Of a stretch of DNA of 64,000 nt, positions 8,750-19,498 are shown one piece after another. Every line of letters starts with the position of its first letter. Positions within the stretch are counted from its first letter, which is position 1. Origin of the DNA: Calliphora vicina (Eukaryota; Arthropoda; Insecta; Diptera; Calliphoridae); the NCBI RefSeq assembly GCF_958450345.1, contig NC_088783.1:58752395-58816394 (forward strand). Direction: 5' to 3'. The translations under genes and the position numbers were made by a program. The notes below the pieces were generated by a model that worked only from the letters and a program-made list of their open reading frames with translations, ran no database searches and was not told the DNA's origin.

Positions 8750-10420
8750 CTAGGCATAACGAAAGTCCGCACGTTCAAACATAGACTAGGGCTCGCCGGA
8801 TGGGTGTGGTTCTTGGCTTTCGTTATCCTAATAACTACCAACACAAAATTAGAAAACGTGCTCATAAAACAAAATATTATACATCATAAAACAAAATATT
8901 ATAACTCACTTTAAATTCGGACGGACTAAAAAGGGCTATTTCTAATTTATATTTAAAACAAGCTAACTTCATTTACTTCAAAACTACCGGATCCTTAGAT
9001 ATTCTAGATCCATGCCCTCACCAGCCATGGTTCTTCGTTAAAATACCTTTAAATCAATTTTGAAGAACCCCATATTATACACTACCTTTTTGTTTTAGTT
9101 TTCTTAACTTCAATTAATAAATTCTTATTTCATTTTGAAATTACTTAAAATTACTTTTAATTTATTTGAGAAATTCATTTAGTATAAATACTGTACTGTA
9201 ATTTATAAATCCATTTATCTTATTAACTTTACACAAATATAATAATATATGATTATATAAACATATACTCTAATAACGAAATCTTTAATTTGCTAATGCC
9301 TTTGCAAAATGTTTCCTGGGTTAATACAGTAATCTTAAAACAAAAGTAATGAGCAATGATAAATGATCAATGAAGAGAAATTATAATACAATAAAAATTT
9401 GGAGACTTCATTGATCGATGCTTAAAAATATCAATGAAAGAATTTAAACAAGAATAAAACAAGAATAACAAAATACAAATAACAACTAACAACTAACAAA
9501 GATGGGACTTATTAATTATATGAACTTGTGAACTAATTAAATATTTGAATTATTTTCTTTGTAATAGTAGTTTTAAACTGAAGTCGAATAAATATATATA
9601 AGAAATTATATGTATATAATTATAATAAAAATTACAGAACAATTTGGTTTTAAGTAAACACCGAATTCAAGTTCTAATTTAATTAATTATTTAACTTTTG
9701 AATTTTGAAACTTTTCAACTATTTGGCGAATAAATGAATACTTTACCAAAGTTTAGGTATCGGTGTGCTTTCAAAGGTTTATAGAAAGTGTACTCGAAGA
9801 CGCCAGTCTCGGTTCCAAGTCCAACACATGGTTTCAAACAGTAGAATTGAGTTCCAGACTTAATGGTTGATATTTAATTGGTGGAGATCACTGCTCTTTT
9901 ATTGTTCGCTTCTTGTTTTCTTTGATTTTTAAATTTATGTAGCAATTCAAATAGTTTTTATATAATTTAAATTCTTAAATTGTACTTCACAATTAATTAT
10001 CAGATTATATAATCTTTAGATTTGGCCACGTTTTATTATTATCTTAATAAAATATATGGGCTGGTTGAACTTTTCTGTTTGACGTCTCAGTTCTGAATCA
10101 TCCAAAAATCTTCTCGATTTAACCTCACTACATATTTTCAATAAAATCTATATTCATTCAATAAAACACTCATTGAGAAAAGTAACGGGACTATAAAGAA
10201 TTATTGAATAAAAAGGTATTTGAAAAATGAGTGGAATATAATTGAGAAATGTGTTGATCAAAGAAATGGAGCGAAACAAAAAAAAACAAGTGGGAATGAA
10301 ACATTAAGTCTTAAATTTATTTTATTTACTGTTTTAACACTTTAAATCGAAATCACTTGAAAGAGTCAATTCATTAATGGTCATATCAAATAGAATTCAA
10401 CAAAAAAAAATACCGTCACA
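8676..10420 (-). repeat. 5' LTR (1,745 bp), promoter-bearing
   Basis: Same sequence as 1549-3292 with one extra T in the tract 8720-8749 and G at 8754. It should hold the promoter for the gag-pol RNA. I cannot place a single convincing TATA box or start site: the LTR is very AT-rich with many TATA-like words. The stem arms ATAACGAAAG and CTTTCGTTAT are at 8756-8765 and 8817-8826. A second weak inverted repeat, GGTTCTTC / GAAGAACC, lies near 9029-9067. Confidence 0.96.
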
Positions 10421-10424
10421 GTTC
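10421..10424. repeat. 4-bp target site duplication, right (GTTC)
   Basis: Direct repeat of 1545-1548 on the other side of the retrotransposon; the Tc1 sequence resumes here (GTTCGGGTACTTATTTC). Confidence 0.95.
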
Positions 10425-10503
10425 GGGTACTTATTTCTAATTTTAGGCTATTAACAACCTCTCGAGGAGTTATTTTTGGGAAGTTCTTAAACTCTCTCGC
10501 TAT

Positions 10504-10713
10504 TTAATTATCTTGTCTAGGAGTAGTCTTACGAGGTCTTCCACCTAAATGTTGAGTTTTTACAGAACCGGTCTCACGAAATTTCTTTATAATTTTTGAA
10601 ACTGCTGATTTATTTATTGAATATATGTCACAGATACTTTTTTGTTTTAAACCAGCTTTAAAATCGTTAATTATTTTATTTTTTAAGTCTTCACAAATCT
10701 TAACTTTAGCCAT
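10504..10713 (-). pseudogene. Tc1 transposase, N-terminal DNA-binding domain fragment
   Basis: 69 codons from MAKVKICEDLKNKI. It has a helix-turn-helix (KSICDIYSINKSAVSKIIKKF) followed by the GRPRKTT basic GRPR-type hook typical of Tc1/mariner paired-like domains. It ends at a TAA. The homologous codon in copy B (near 53,085) is TTA, so one base made a stop here. The next part of the gene is split off by the retrotransposon at 10,420. Confidence 0.9.
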
Positions 10714-11057
10714 TTTCGTTAACTTTGAAAAAAAGCAATTATGCGAAAAACTTAGAAAAAGAAATTGTGAAAAATTACCAGAATTTAAAAATAAAATAAA
10801 TTAAAATAACTGTAAACAGGATGCTTTTTAAATCGTTCTTTAAAATATTATTTTCGTTTTACACTTCTTTCTTGCAGAAGTTTCCATTGTTTTGTCAGTA
10901 GTGAAATAGTGAATATTTTTGATTTTGTTCCCTTTTTTCAGAATATAACTAATTATGTTGTTTGTTTTTCAGTTAATTTATATAAATAAAACTATACAAG
11001 TAAAATACTAAAAAAAAAATATTTGGAAAAGTTTCCATTGTTTTGTCAACCACTGTA

Positions 11058-12034
11058 TATGCATTTGAATTTAAAAATAGAAAAAAAAACGATTTTTCGC
11101 TAGTTTTTTTTGGAAAAAAGTACTTTTTTCTTTTTAAGTTATCTAAAAAATGTCTAAGAAAATGTATAAGGAATTTATACTTTTTGAAAAACTAACTCTA
11201 CAACAAATATTTTGAATGAAAAAAATTTTGAAAATTTTTGATACCGAGGGGACCAGGTCCATTAAAAAAACCCATATTTTTTAGGTAAAATTCAACTTTA
11301 GGGCAAAAATTCTCAAATCGCATAGTCGATATCAAAATATAAAAACCCATTTTATATTGCCCAATATGTTCTTATTTATTTTGTAAAGGGTTCCAAAAAC
11401 CCCGACCCTGATACAGATATTATAGCCAAAAAACTAAAAATTTCCATTTTTGGGATTTTTCAAAAAATTTTCGGAAATTGTGGGATTCCTGATAACAAAT
11501 TTCAAAATTTGTTTTTAGGTTTGCATTTCGAATAAATATAACTATATAACTGGTGAATTTCATTAAAAATAATTTAGAAAAAAAAATTTAATTTCAATTT
11601 GAAAAATTTGTATCTTTGTAAAAACTCAATAAAAAGCATTTTTTGTCATATTTTTCAAAAAAGTATTCCATGAATTTTATAATTGTCAAAAGTTATATAT
11701 ATTTTTGAAAAATAGACAAAATACCCTATACTTTGATATATAACATGTCTACCTTATGTTTTTTACTTTAAATTTGTTACATTAAAAAGTATGTTTGCCT
11801 TTTGAATGAAAAACCTTTTTTGGGACATTGAAGATAATTTCTTCAGCCAATTCTTCAGAAAACGTTTCGTTACAAGAATATTTCCTGAAGCTAAGCACTT
11901 GAATGTGGTTCTGCTTCTTTATATTCAACTACTTTTTTTTACATTTTCACCCCAACCCAATACAATAATACGAGTACAACACGTTCAGTGTTAAGTTTAG
12001 TTTAGTTCATTTTGACTTTAACTTCTAGAAGAGG
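11058..12034. other. AT-rich DNA, no gene seen
   Basis: Long A and T runs with no coding signal. From about 11,930 the composition becomes less AT-biased, and TTCAGTGTTAAG near 11,984 contains a TCAGT initiator-like word; this is weak on its own. Confidence 0.4.
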
Positions 12035-12205
12035 ATGTTGTCGTCATTATGTTGCATTTTGTTAAAACAAAATGCCAATGTTGTTTTAATTCGCCAACAC
12101 CAGCAACAGCAGCAAACACAACAACATCATTATCTGCAACAGCAGCAAACACAGCAATTGCAACTGCTACAGCTACAACTACTAACAGCAACAGGCAAGT
12201 GTTAA
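12035..12205 (+). CDS. glutamine/leucine-rich short ORF, possible first coding exon
   Basis: A 56-codon ORF from ATG 12035 to TAA 12203. It starts MLSSLCC and becomes rich in Gln (CAG/CAA, 12,089-12,180), as in opa-type repeats of fly regulatory proteins. Near its end ACAG|GCAAGT (junction 12194/12195) matches the consensus of the rare GC-AG 5' splice site, so it might be an exon rather than a complete small gene. The start context GAGGATGT is poor. It may equally be a CAG/CAA simple repeat that happens to be open; the frame shifted by one also stays open as an Ala/Thr-rich reading. No function can be given. Confidence 0.25.
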   Translation: MLSSLCCILLKQNANVVLIRQHQQQQQTQQHHYLQQQQTQQLQLLQLQLLTATGKC

Positions 12206-12404
12206 TTTACAATAAACAATATTTTATTTAAGTTTTGTATTTTTAATTAAGTAGTTTTTGTGGTTTGTCTTCTTCAAATTTACCTCCTCTGGTTTATTTG
12301 AATCTGTATGATCTATCGTTATTTGCAAATAGATGCCAGTCTCCGATGTTTAGTTTAGAAGTTGTGAAATATTTGTGTTTTGTTTTTTTGTTTTTTTTTG
12401 TTAA

Positions 12405-12904
12405 CCCGGCAATTCCCATAACCTCGCCAAAGGGAGAAACAATTTGTTTTTATTAAAAATACTAAAAATACTTCTAGTTTACACTATAAATAAGTTTAAA
12501 ATAAAAAAAAATATAGCTACTTGCGATTTTATAGCGGGGTCACCTATAGGTGACACTGGGCAAAAAAAAAATAATTTTCTAAAAATACTTGCTCACATTG
12601 TTAGCCTGAATATCTAGCAGTATTTATTAAAAAAAATTATTGTGATACATACCCGTTTGGCATTTTTATAACAACTTATTTATCATAAGACACACACCAG
12701 TATGTTAAAATCAAAAACACAGCTTAATGATTTTTAAAAATCCCCTAGTTAATAAAATTCTAGGCTTTGCCAAAATAAAATCAGATATAAAACAGGATCT
12801 TGTCTGTATATAAATAATATCAATATTTATCAGTGATATCTGTTTCAATGTTTAAAACTACCGTTAATCTTTGTCACCTGTAGGTGACACTGGGAATTGC
12901 CGGG
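12405..12904. mobile_element. 500-bp TTAA-flanked MITE (piggyBac type)
   Basis: Perfect 14-bp inverted ends, CCCGGCAATTCCCA (12405-12418) and its complement (12891-12904), are flanked by TTAA on both sides (12401-12404, 12905-12908). TTAA target and CCC/GGG ends are the marks of the piggyBac superfamily. A 16-bp palindrome of form GTCACCTRTAGGTGAC occurs twice inside (about 12,539 and 12,873), the second directly next to the right end. There is no ORF, so it depends on a transposase made elsewhere. Confidence 0.85.
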
Positions 12905-12908
12905 TTAA

Positions 12909-14829
12909 TACATATGTTTGATGAATTTAAATTATTTGTCAACTGGTGATTGCATGTTAACTAATGCTTATATGTAAAGAGATATTCTTAAGACTATTGC
13001 GAAAGAGGTTTTATAACAGAATGGAGTTGAAAATGAAGAATAATTTTTTAGATTCATTCCTCCATTCCATTCAAACTTTGAATTATTAAATTTTTGTTAA
13101 ATCAAATCATTTACAAAATTAATTGAAAAAATTGTCTTAAGCCTTTTTGTACTAGATTTGAATTGAAGAAAAATTTAATCATTTAATAAATTTTTTAAGC
13201 TATTTTGTTATGGATTTGAAGAAGAAATTTAAAGAAATTAGATTGATTCAATAAGAAATAAATTCTATAAATAATGAATTCACTTTTTAAATTTTCATAC
13301 GAAAAATCCCAAATAAAAAAATAATAATAAGTGGTCTATTATTGCCGAAATATAAGCAAAAAACTGTAAAAAACTTTTCTCTGTTTTAGTGAAAAATTGG
13401 AAAAAATCCCGGGAAATTAGTACCGGGAATTCCCGGGATAAAAACCCTACCTATGTGTTATAAGATTACTAATGCCCAATAGCAATTTGTTCTGAACTTT
13501 CCGAAATTATGGTGAACTAAGTATTATTTTGATTACAATCGTTTTCCTAGCTAGAGTCAGTAAGATACGCATTATTTGGCACTGCCTATAGGAAAGATTT
13601 TTCGATTCAATCAACATATCGATCTTTAGGCCAAAACACTTTTATTTTAAAGTCCTTTGGTCAAGAATCTTTTGTATATTTGTTTAAGGAGCAATTTTCA
13701 ATACATTGATATAAAATAGGTCAAAGTAACTTAACAAGCCAATGTGATATTATGATACCTGGTTTTTATAAGTTAAAAACATGAAAAAGGTGTTAAAAGA
13801 GAGTAGTTTCGTAATGCTCTACGAATGATCTTCTGGTCTTCCCATCCCAGAGAGAGAGTTGCATTCACAATTCTGACGAGAATCAAATAATAGCTCTAGA
13901 TAAGATCAGATATTTGATGGAGTGTGGCAATTTGTATTGCGTTAGATGCCGATAATAACTGCTCTCGATTTATGTAGATACCACCTTTAAATGTTTTGAA
14001 GAATAACTAATTTCTTATTTTTGTCACTGACATTCTATATCGAACAATAATAGGATAAGCCCATTAGAGATTTGGATCATCAGTCACAACATGTGTGATA
14101 TCTTGGTTATATGGGTTGCTCGCAGTTAGCGACTACAGTGAGAGGCCTATTGTGATACCTTTAGAAATTTTAGTCAATTTGTAACACTAGTTGTCTCAGT
14201 GAAAATGAATCGGTAATTCTGAAAAATTTGATTTAAGAGACCTCTGCCAAGATATCCCAATCTACGCTTATATATAGCGGGTCAGTCTCATAGAAAGTTT
14301 TGTACCGACTTCTGGCATAGTTGTTACGTGGGCAACCCATATGTGCCGTCTATACGAGTCTACAAGAACCAAGCGAATCTTGGTTTTTTTCTATGCCAGA
14401 GCAAGTAACATCCCAAGTAACATCTCTTTCAACGCCTATTTGTCCATCAAATTCGATACTGCAACGATTTATATGAACCTTTGTGTCACAGTTACGTCCA
14501 AGGACGACATGTTTGTAGAACTATCATCAAGGATTCCATTGCCGTCGGAATCCATACAAACTCGATAAGGTGTTGCATGTACTCCCTCTATTCTCTTTTC
14601 CTAAACCTACCAACACACAATACACAGAAAATAGGGTCTAACCTCTTAGTGGTAGATTCACTGTCTACTTTTTCACCTGAATTAAAGTCTTGTTAGTCGT
14701 TCAGGGAGTATATCTGCTAATTATTTTATGCGGAAAGGTAAATACAAAGGTCTCTCATTAAGCGCTTCCTATCTTTAATTTTAAATAAAACAAAGTGTAT
14801 TTAAGCTATCGCCGAATTTTTGTATTCGT
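12909..14829. other. AT-rich DNA without recognised gene
   Basis: No coding or splice signal that I trust. At 13,408-13,446 CCCGGGAAATTAGTACCGGG and GAATTCCCGGGA precede AAACCCTA; such GC palindromes near a CCCTA end resemble a transposon terminus, but no partner end was found. 14,300-14,700 is more GC-balanced and looks like old decayed sequence of unknown origin. Confidence 0.4.
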
Positions 14830-15450
14830 TTGAAAGGCTTATCGATGCCATTATGTATGGAATATAACATTGTGCAAATGTCCGTCACGGCTTCGCTGCA
14901 AATCAGGCTAAATTTGAACATATCAGGCTTAATTTGAACGATGGCATGGGTTATGTTTTATTTGAGGGCTACTGTGGCTTATTCGCATAAACCTGTGACT
15001 TAAGAAAGCACCACAAGAAACACTCTAACTGGTTCACATCGCACCGTCTCGGTGGCCAGTTCACGTCACCATCACATGAGATGACCATGCCCTCAAATCG
15101 CTATTGCAGACTATCCAATGTGACATTAGCTGTGTGGCATGTAGCGGAGTTCTGTTGAAACTACATGACGTAGGTGTCCATATCATCCAAATCAGGCCAA
15201 AATAAGTTGGTAATCATCAACCTATAGCGCTCGCCATTCACGGTGACGACCTGTCTAACGTGGTTCTCAAAGAAATATGGACACACTAAGAAATCCACAC
15301 TAAGCAATGACTTTTTCAGGATGCATTTGGACCTGATGTGGATTGCTATTCTACAATTTTGTTGGTTTATTTGTTGACGTACCCATTTATCCAGAAATGT
15401 GCCTCAACGTAAAATTAGCGATGCTCGCTAATAGAACAAATATTTTGATA
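14830..15450 (-). pseudogene. DUF4817-type (mariner/Tc-like) transposase remnant
   Basis: Minus-strand frames give, in order, NQQNCRI, then FFENHVRQVVTVNGERYR, then FWPDLDDMD, then FQQNSATCHTANVTLDSL, DVNWPPRRCD and FLWCFLKSQVYANKPQ. This block order (NKQNCRIW, VTVNGxRYRxM, FQQDGATCHTA, WPPRSCDLTPLDFFLWGY) is that of the insect transposase family usually labelled DUF4817/Tc3-like. Several stops and frame changes break it and the usual catalytic Asp of QQDGA reads Asn. A related remnant lies on the + strand at 60.48-60.97 kb. Confidence 0.7.
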
Positions 15451-15597
15451 AAATAATTTTATCATTTGCTAGTGTTTGTTGAACGTTATATCCATCCATG
15501 GTGATTTGGCAAAACAAACTGAATAAATTACAGCTAATTCGACAGATGTAGTTTCAACATTGTAGCCGTTATCAACTGTCAAAGTTCGAGAGTCGAT

Positions 15598-15646
15598 ATT
15601 GGAAGACCCTTTGTTATATCCCTATTATTCCAAAGGGTCTTCCAAT
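15598..15646. repeat. 16-bp perfect inverted repeat
   Basis: ATTGGAAGACCCTTTG (15598-15613) and its exact complement (15631-15646) around a 17-nt loop. It would form a strong hairpin on either strand. It may be two transposon ends brought together by deletion. Confidence 0.7.
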
Positions 15647-16555
15647 GCGAAATGGATTTTGTTTATTCAGTTGAGTTTAAAATGATCTTTTATAATTAAT
15701 ATCGGTCAAAACTGAGTCAATTAATTCCAATTGATTAATTTTTACCATAATTAAACTCAAATATGAACTTAGATAATTAAAAATCCAAAATGAATTGAAA
15801 TTTCTGATCCGTTCGATGTTGAGAAAATTCGAAATTAATTTTTTTTGGTTGTAGCCAGAAAAGAGAGTTTATCCCCAACTATTTATAGAACTTTTTCTTT
15901 GAAGTATTAGCCAGTCTTAGAGAATGCTGAAGAAATTTTCGATCAGAAAAATATCTCCATTCGCAATATGTACGTGTTTGGTTAGCTTGTGTTGTAAACT
16001 GTGATGATCTGCTCCACCATATTTTGTTTTAGCTTAAGAAAACTAAACTATAATTTTTACATTTTCATTGCATATTTGAGCCAAATTGATTGGTTCCTCA
16101 AACGTTCTAGCGTTGCTTAAAGCTAAAATTCATTATCAGAGGAAGCATGTATGATTAAGCATCATATATTCAAATCAGGATCTGCGGCTTAGCATTTTGG
16201 AGAGCCATATGTTTTAGGGTTGATTATCAGAGTTTCAACGGAAATCCTATTTTGACATTGATTGAATATCGCCAATTTTTGCTTTAAATCTGTCAATAGA
16301 AGTGTCCTTACCACCCTGATCCCTAATAATCTGGTGTTTTCTCCAACTACTTATATCAACCTCAATTTTACTGTGATTTGAATCACACTCAATTAATGGT
16401 AAAGTGTGAAAGAGTTGAAGTTTATAATTGATTGCTCAATGATGTTTGAAAATCAGTTGTAGGAGCAAAGGTTCTACATTTTGAAAAAAATTTCTTTTGA
16501 TGAGCATATTGTCTATGAACAGAATTAACATCCAAGATGACCCCTACTCATGCAA
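15647..16555. other. no gene seen
   Basis: AT-rich, stops in all frames, no recognised motif; probably decayed repeat DNA. Confidence 0.4.
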
Positions 16556-17185
16556 TTCATTGTTTTGGAACTAGGAAAATAGGTTATGGGAGGGAGAATT
16601 GAATTTTCCTATATTGAATGTGACAGTAAAGACTTTAGGAGGAAGCTTATTCCTTAAACGGAAATGAATAAATATTCCCTGTAATGTGTTGTGCGATTCT
16701 CTGTCCAGTCGACCACGAATTGATGAGCCCTTGCCGAAGAATGTGTATTGCGTAAGAAACTACGGTTTCGGGAACAATTTCCATAATTTCTGCAGAGTAC
16801 ATTCAATTGTAGTAGAACAGTGAAACACAATCCACATTGCGACAATGTTCCAGTAAGTCAGTGGAGCTGGATACTCTACTGTCACCGATAAGCATCTGTA
16901 CGCGGTCGAATAACTCCAAAATAGTCTTCGAAGCATCAGTTCATACATGAGACTTGTATTCCATTTATTTTTTCCTCTTGGAGCAGCACTCAGGGCATGA
17001 TCTCTACTGATGCATAGCATCGTGTTTGAACTAGGAAAATATGTTATGGGAGAGAGGAAAGAGGAAGTATTGTTTGTGGACATTCGATTTGAATTTGCAT
17101 ATATTAGAAGGGACAGTAAAGACAAATCGGGAAGATTGTTCCACATACGAACAGTACGGTAAAAATAGTAAGAAGATCAGATGAA
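16556..17185 (-). pseudogene. LINE ORF2 C-terminal remnants, two tandem partial copies
   Basis: On the minus strand, NRSFLRNTHSSARAHQFVVDW and TTHYRE followed by MWNNLP are the conserved tail of an insect CR1/Jockey-like ORF2 (FLRNTRSSxxAHxFVVDWPxDRTxxYRExSF...RMWNxLP). The tail module appears twice: GAACTAGGAAAATAKGTTATGGGAG starts at about 16,569 and again at about 17,030. The upstream part gives EYPAPLTYWNIVAMWIVFHCS, matching a RxQKRAxxLI-type region in other frames. Frameshifts separate the blocks. It is the same family as 27.24-28.14 kb. Confidence 0.65.
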
Positions 17186-19490
17186 ATGAAATATTTCCTA
17201 CACCGTTTTAGAAAACCAACCCATTTGAACCAACGACTCTTGAAAAATTAGTTTTTTCCTGCGGGCATCTTATTAAATACTCAAAACATCAAGAGCTTCG
17301 GATACTTTAGTTTTTAAACATTTTGCATTTACCCTGCGCAACCAATGTAAGAGTTATGCAAATTTAATTGAAAATTTAAAGAAAACAATCCTACCTTTAA
17401 TGCTGTCACCTTATAAAATCACTTTGGCTTAAACAATTTTTCGTGTACATTCTTTAATTGTAGTTTGTTCCAACAAAAAACAAAAAAAAATACTAGTATG
17501 GAAGTAGTATCATGTTGTTATCACCCATACAAAACATTTGTGCAACATTTCTCTAATCTATGAGATTTCAATATTTCAACTTATTGAAAAATCAACAGAA
17601 ATTAAAGACAACAAAACGTTTGGGTAAATTGACAAAGTGACAGTTGGTTTGATTTGTGAATGTCTGGTGAATTGAAATACATGCAATTGAATGATTTAGT
17701 ATTTTAATATATTTTTGCAATAAATAAATAAGTAAATAAATACGAACTACAAATAAAAATCAAGTTATAAAGTTGACAATTTTTCAAGATACGACTAGAT
17801 GACAAGTTGCAATTGGGATTTGTCTTGGCTTTTTTCAACATTTTGTTTTTTTTTTATTTTTTGCCTCTTTTACATGAAATATGATTTGTAGTATGGATTT
17901 TGTTGTTGTTGCTATTTTTAAGTTGAAGTTTAAGTTAAAAGTTTCTCAAATAAAACAAAAAAAAAAATGATTTATTAAATGCATCAGACAAGGTGTCTGA
18001 TGTTCACACACAAAAAAATATGATGATCATCATGATACACAGCCCACATTGAACAACGATTTCAATGACAATTTTTTCAACACCTTTTTTTAAAAAAAAC
18101 ATGAAAGGAAATCCTACAAAAAATAAGATGTTTAACAAATGTGGTTCAAATATTATTTTAATTTTAAAGATTTATTTTCAAAGAAATAATCTGTAAATCA
18201 TTTGGTGATTTAATTTTTACAAATCATTTTACAATTTAATTTGAAAAGATAATGTTGTTGTTGGTTTTTTTTTCTGCTTCTCTTTTTAATAAATATTTAT
18301 TTATTGCAGAGAAATCATGTTAATCATTATGACATTTCAGTAACTTTTACTTTCATCCTGTTGCAATTTTTATTTTTATTTTATTTTTTTTGTAAATCAA
18401 TTTCAGTTTTCATTTCTTTTTTGTTTCTTAATGAATTAAAAAAAAAATGTTGCTCAAAAAAAAAAAGTTTTTTGTTTTCAGAAACACCGCCCAAGAAGTT
18501 GTTTCACTTTGTTTATCAGCCCAAATAATAATAAAAACCGACTGTTTCATTGACTCTGTTAAAACAATTTTATCATTTTGTTAAAATCTATAATCAAGAA
18601 AAGGCCACCAGAAAAAAATCTCTTTTTTCTTAAAAAAAAAATTAAGTAGAAACCTGCAATAAAATTCCTGTTTCTTTAAATATATTTTTTTCTTTTGCTA
18701 AAAAAAACTTTCATTTTCTTTTGTATTAATTTTAACACAATGAAATCAAAACAAAATAAAAACTTTTTGCTGTTAAAACGTTTATCTCGCACACAAAATA
18801 TTTAATACGAAATACACTTTTGTTTTCATTAACATTATTTTTCAACACTGTGCAACAGAAATCTTAATATTTTTAGCTTTTTTTCTTGAATTGAAATCCA
18901 CCAACCCTTAACAAATAGATTTATAAAAATTTTATTAAACAAAAATTAAAAATTTTCAATAAATTGACAGTTTAGAATAGACCGATTTGCATAAAAATTG
19001 CCAAATATATTATTTTGCTTTGTTTAAACTGAACATTAAAAACAATATGTTCACACTTATCTTATATTTACTCAAAACAACGTAACCACTATTTTTAGCA
19101 CAAACTTGTTTAACTTTGTTTACTCTTACAAACGTTTGGTAAGAGCAAACAACGACAAATACAATACAACTAAATATGTACCGTGATTTATCCTACGTAA
19201 GAGTAGAAACACAAGCTTGTGGACCTATTCCAGCAGGAAGAATTTCTAGGGCTTCATTTTGTACCCCTTCTACAAGATCTGTTACACATTATATAATATT
19301 CGATTCTCAGAAGGTGTTCAGGAAGGACTTTGATCCTCCTTCTAACAACTTTTATCTAAAAATCAAACATGATTGGATTTCTAATTATTTTCACATGTTT
19401 TCTATCTATTGGTGTATGGTTTAAAAATGCGGGATTTACAATAGATGGCGTATCTTCTGAACTCGGTTTTTGTTTTTAGTAACTTCCATA
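17186..19490. other. AT-rich DNA, no gene seen
   Basis: Very AT-rich with long A and T runs (18,050-18,950). The short palindrome ATGATGATCATCAT is at about 18,020. There is no coding signal; the base composition looks like fly intron or intergenic DNA. Confidence 0.45.
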
Positions 19491-19498
19491 TCATTTTG

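Larger units (their letters stand above)
1549..10420 (-). mobile_element. Full-length Ty3/Gypsy-type LTR retrotransposon
   Basis: An 8,872-bp element in minus orientation. Order from its 5' end: LTR (10420-8676), tRNA-Lys primer site (8673-8656), leader, gag (8168-6669), pol in the -1 frame (6759-3358), 65-bp spacer, LTR (3292-1549). Domain order PR-RT-RH-IN is that of Ty3/Gypsy. There is no env frame: pol ends 65 bp from the 3' LTR. Both large ORFs are open and the LTRs differ by one substitution (1626 T versus 8754 G) and one base in a T tract (29 versus 30), so the insertion is recent and may be competent. Long LTRs, a tRNA-Lys primer site and a SERLNR integrase motif recall the Osvaldo/Ulysses group; that placement is inference. 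Confidence 0.96.
693..11055 (-). mobile_element. Tc1-type DNA transposon, copy A, split by an LTR retrotransposon
   Basis: The outer ends are perfect 39-bp inverted repeats (693-731 and 11017-11055) starting CAGTGGTTGACAAAACAATG, flanked by TA on both sides (691-692, 11056-11057). A second copy of the core ACAAAACAATGGAAACTT lies about 200 bp inside each end (near 897-915 and 10876-10903), the IR/DR layout of several Tc1 subfamilies. Without the 8,872-bp retrotransposon and one copy of its 4-bp duplication the element would be about 1.49 kb. It codes on the minus strand. It is defective: the transposase has a nonsense codon after its N-terminal domain, about 130 bp is missing near 1322 relative to the copy at 52.6 kb, and the retrotransposon splits the gene. 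Confidence 0.93.
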
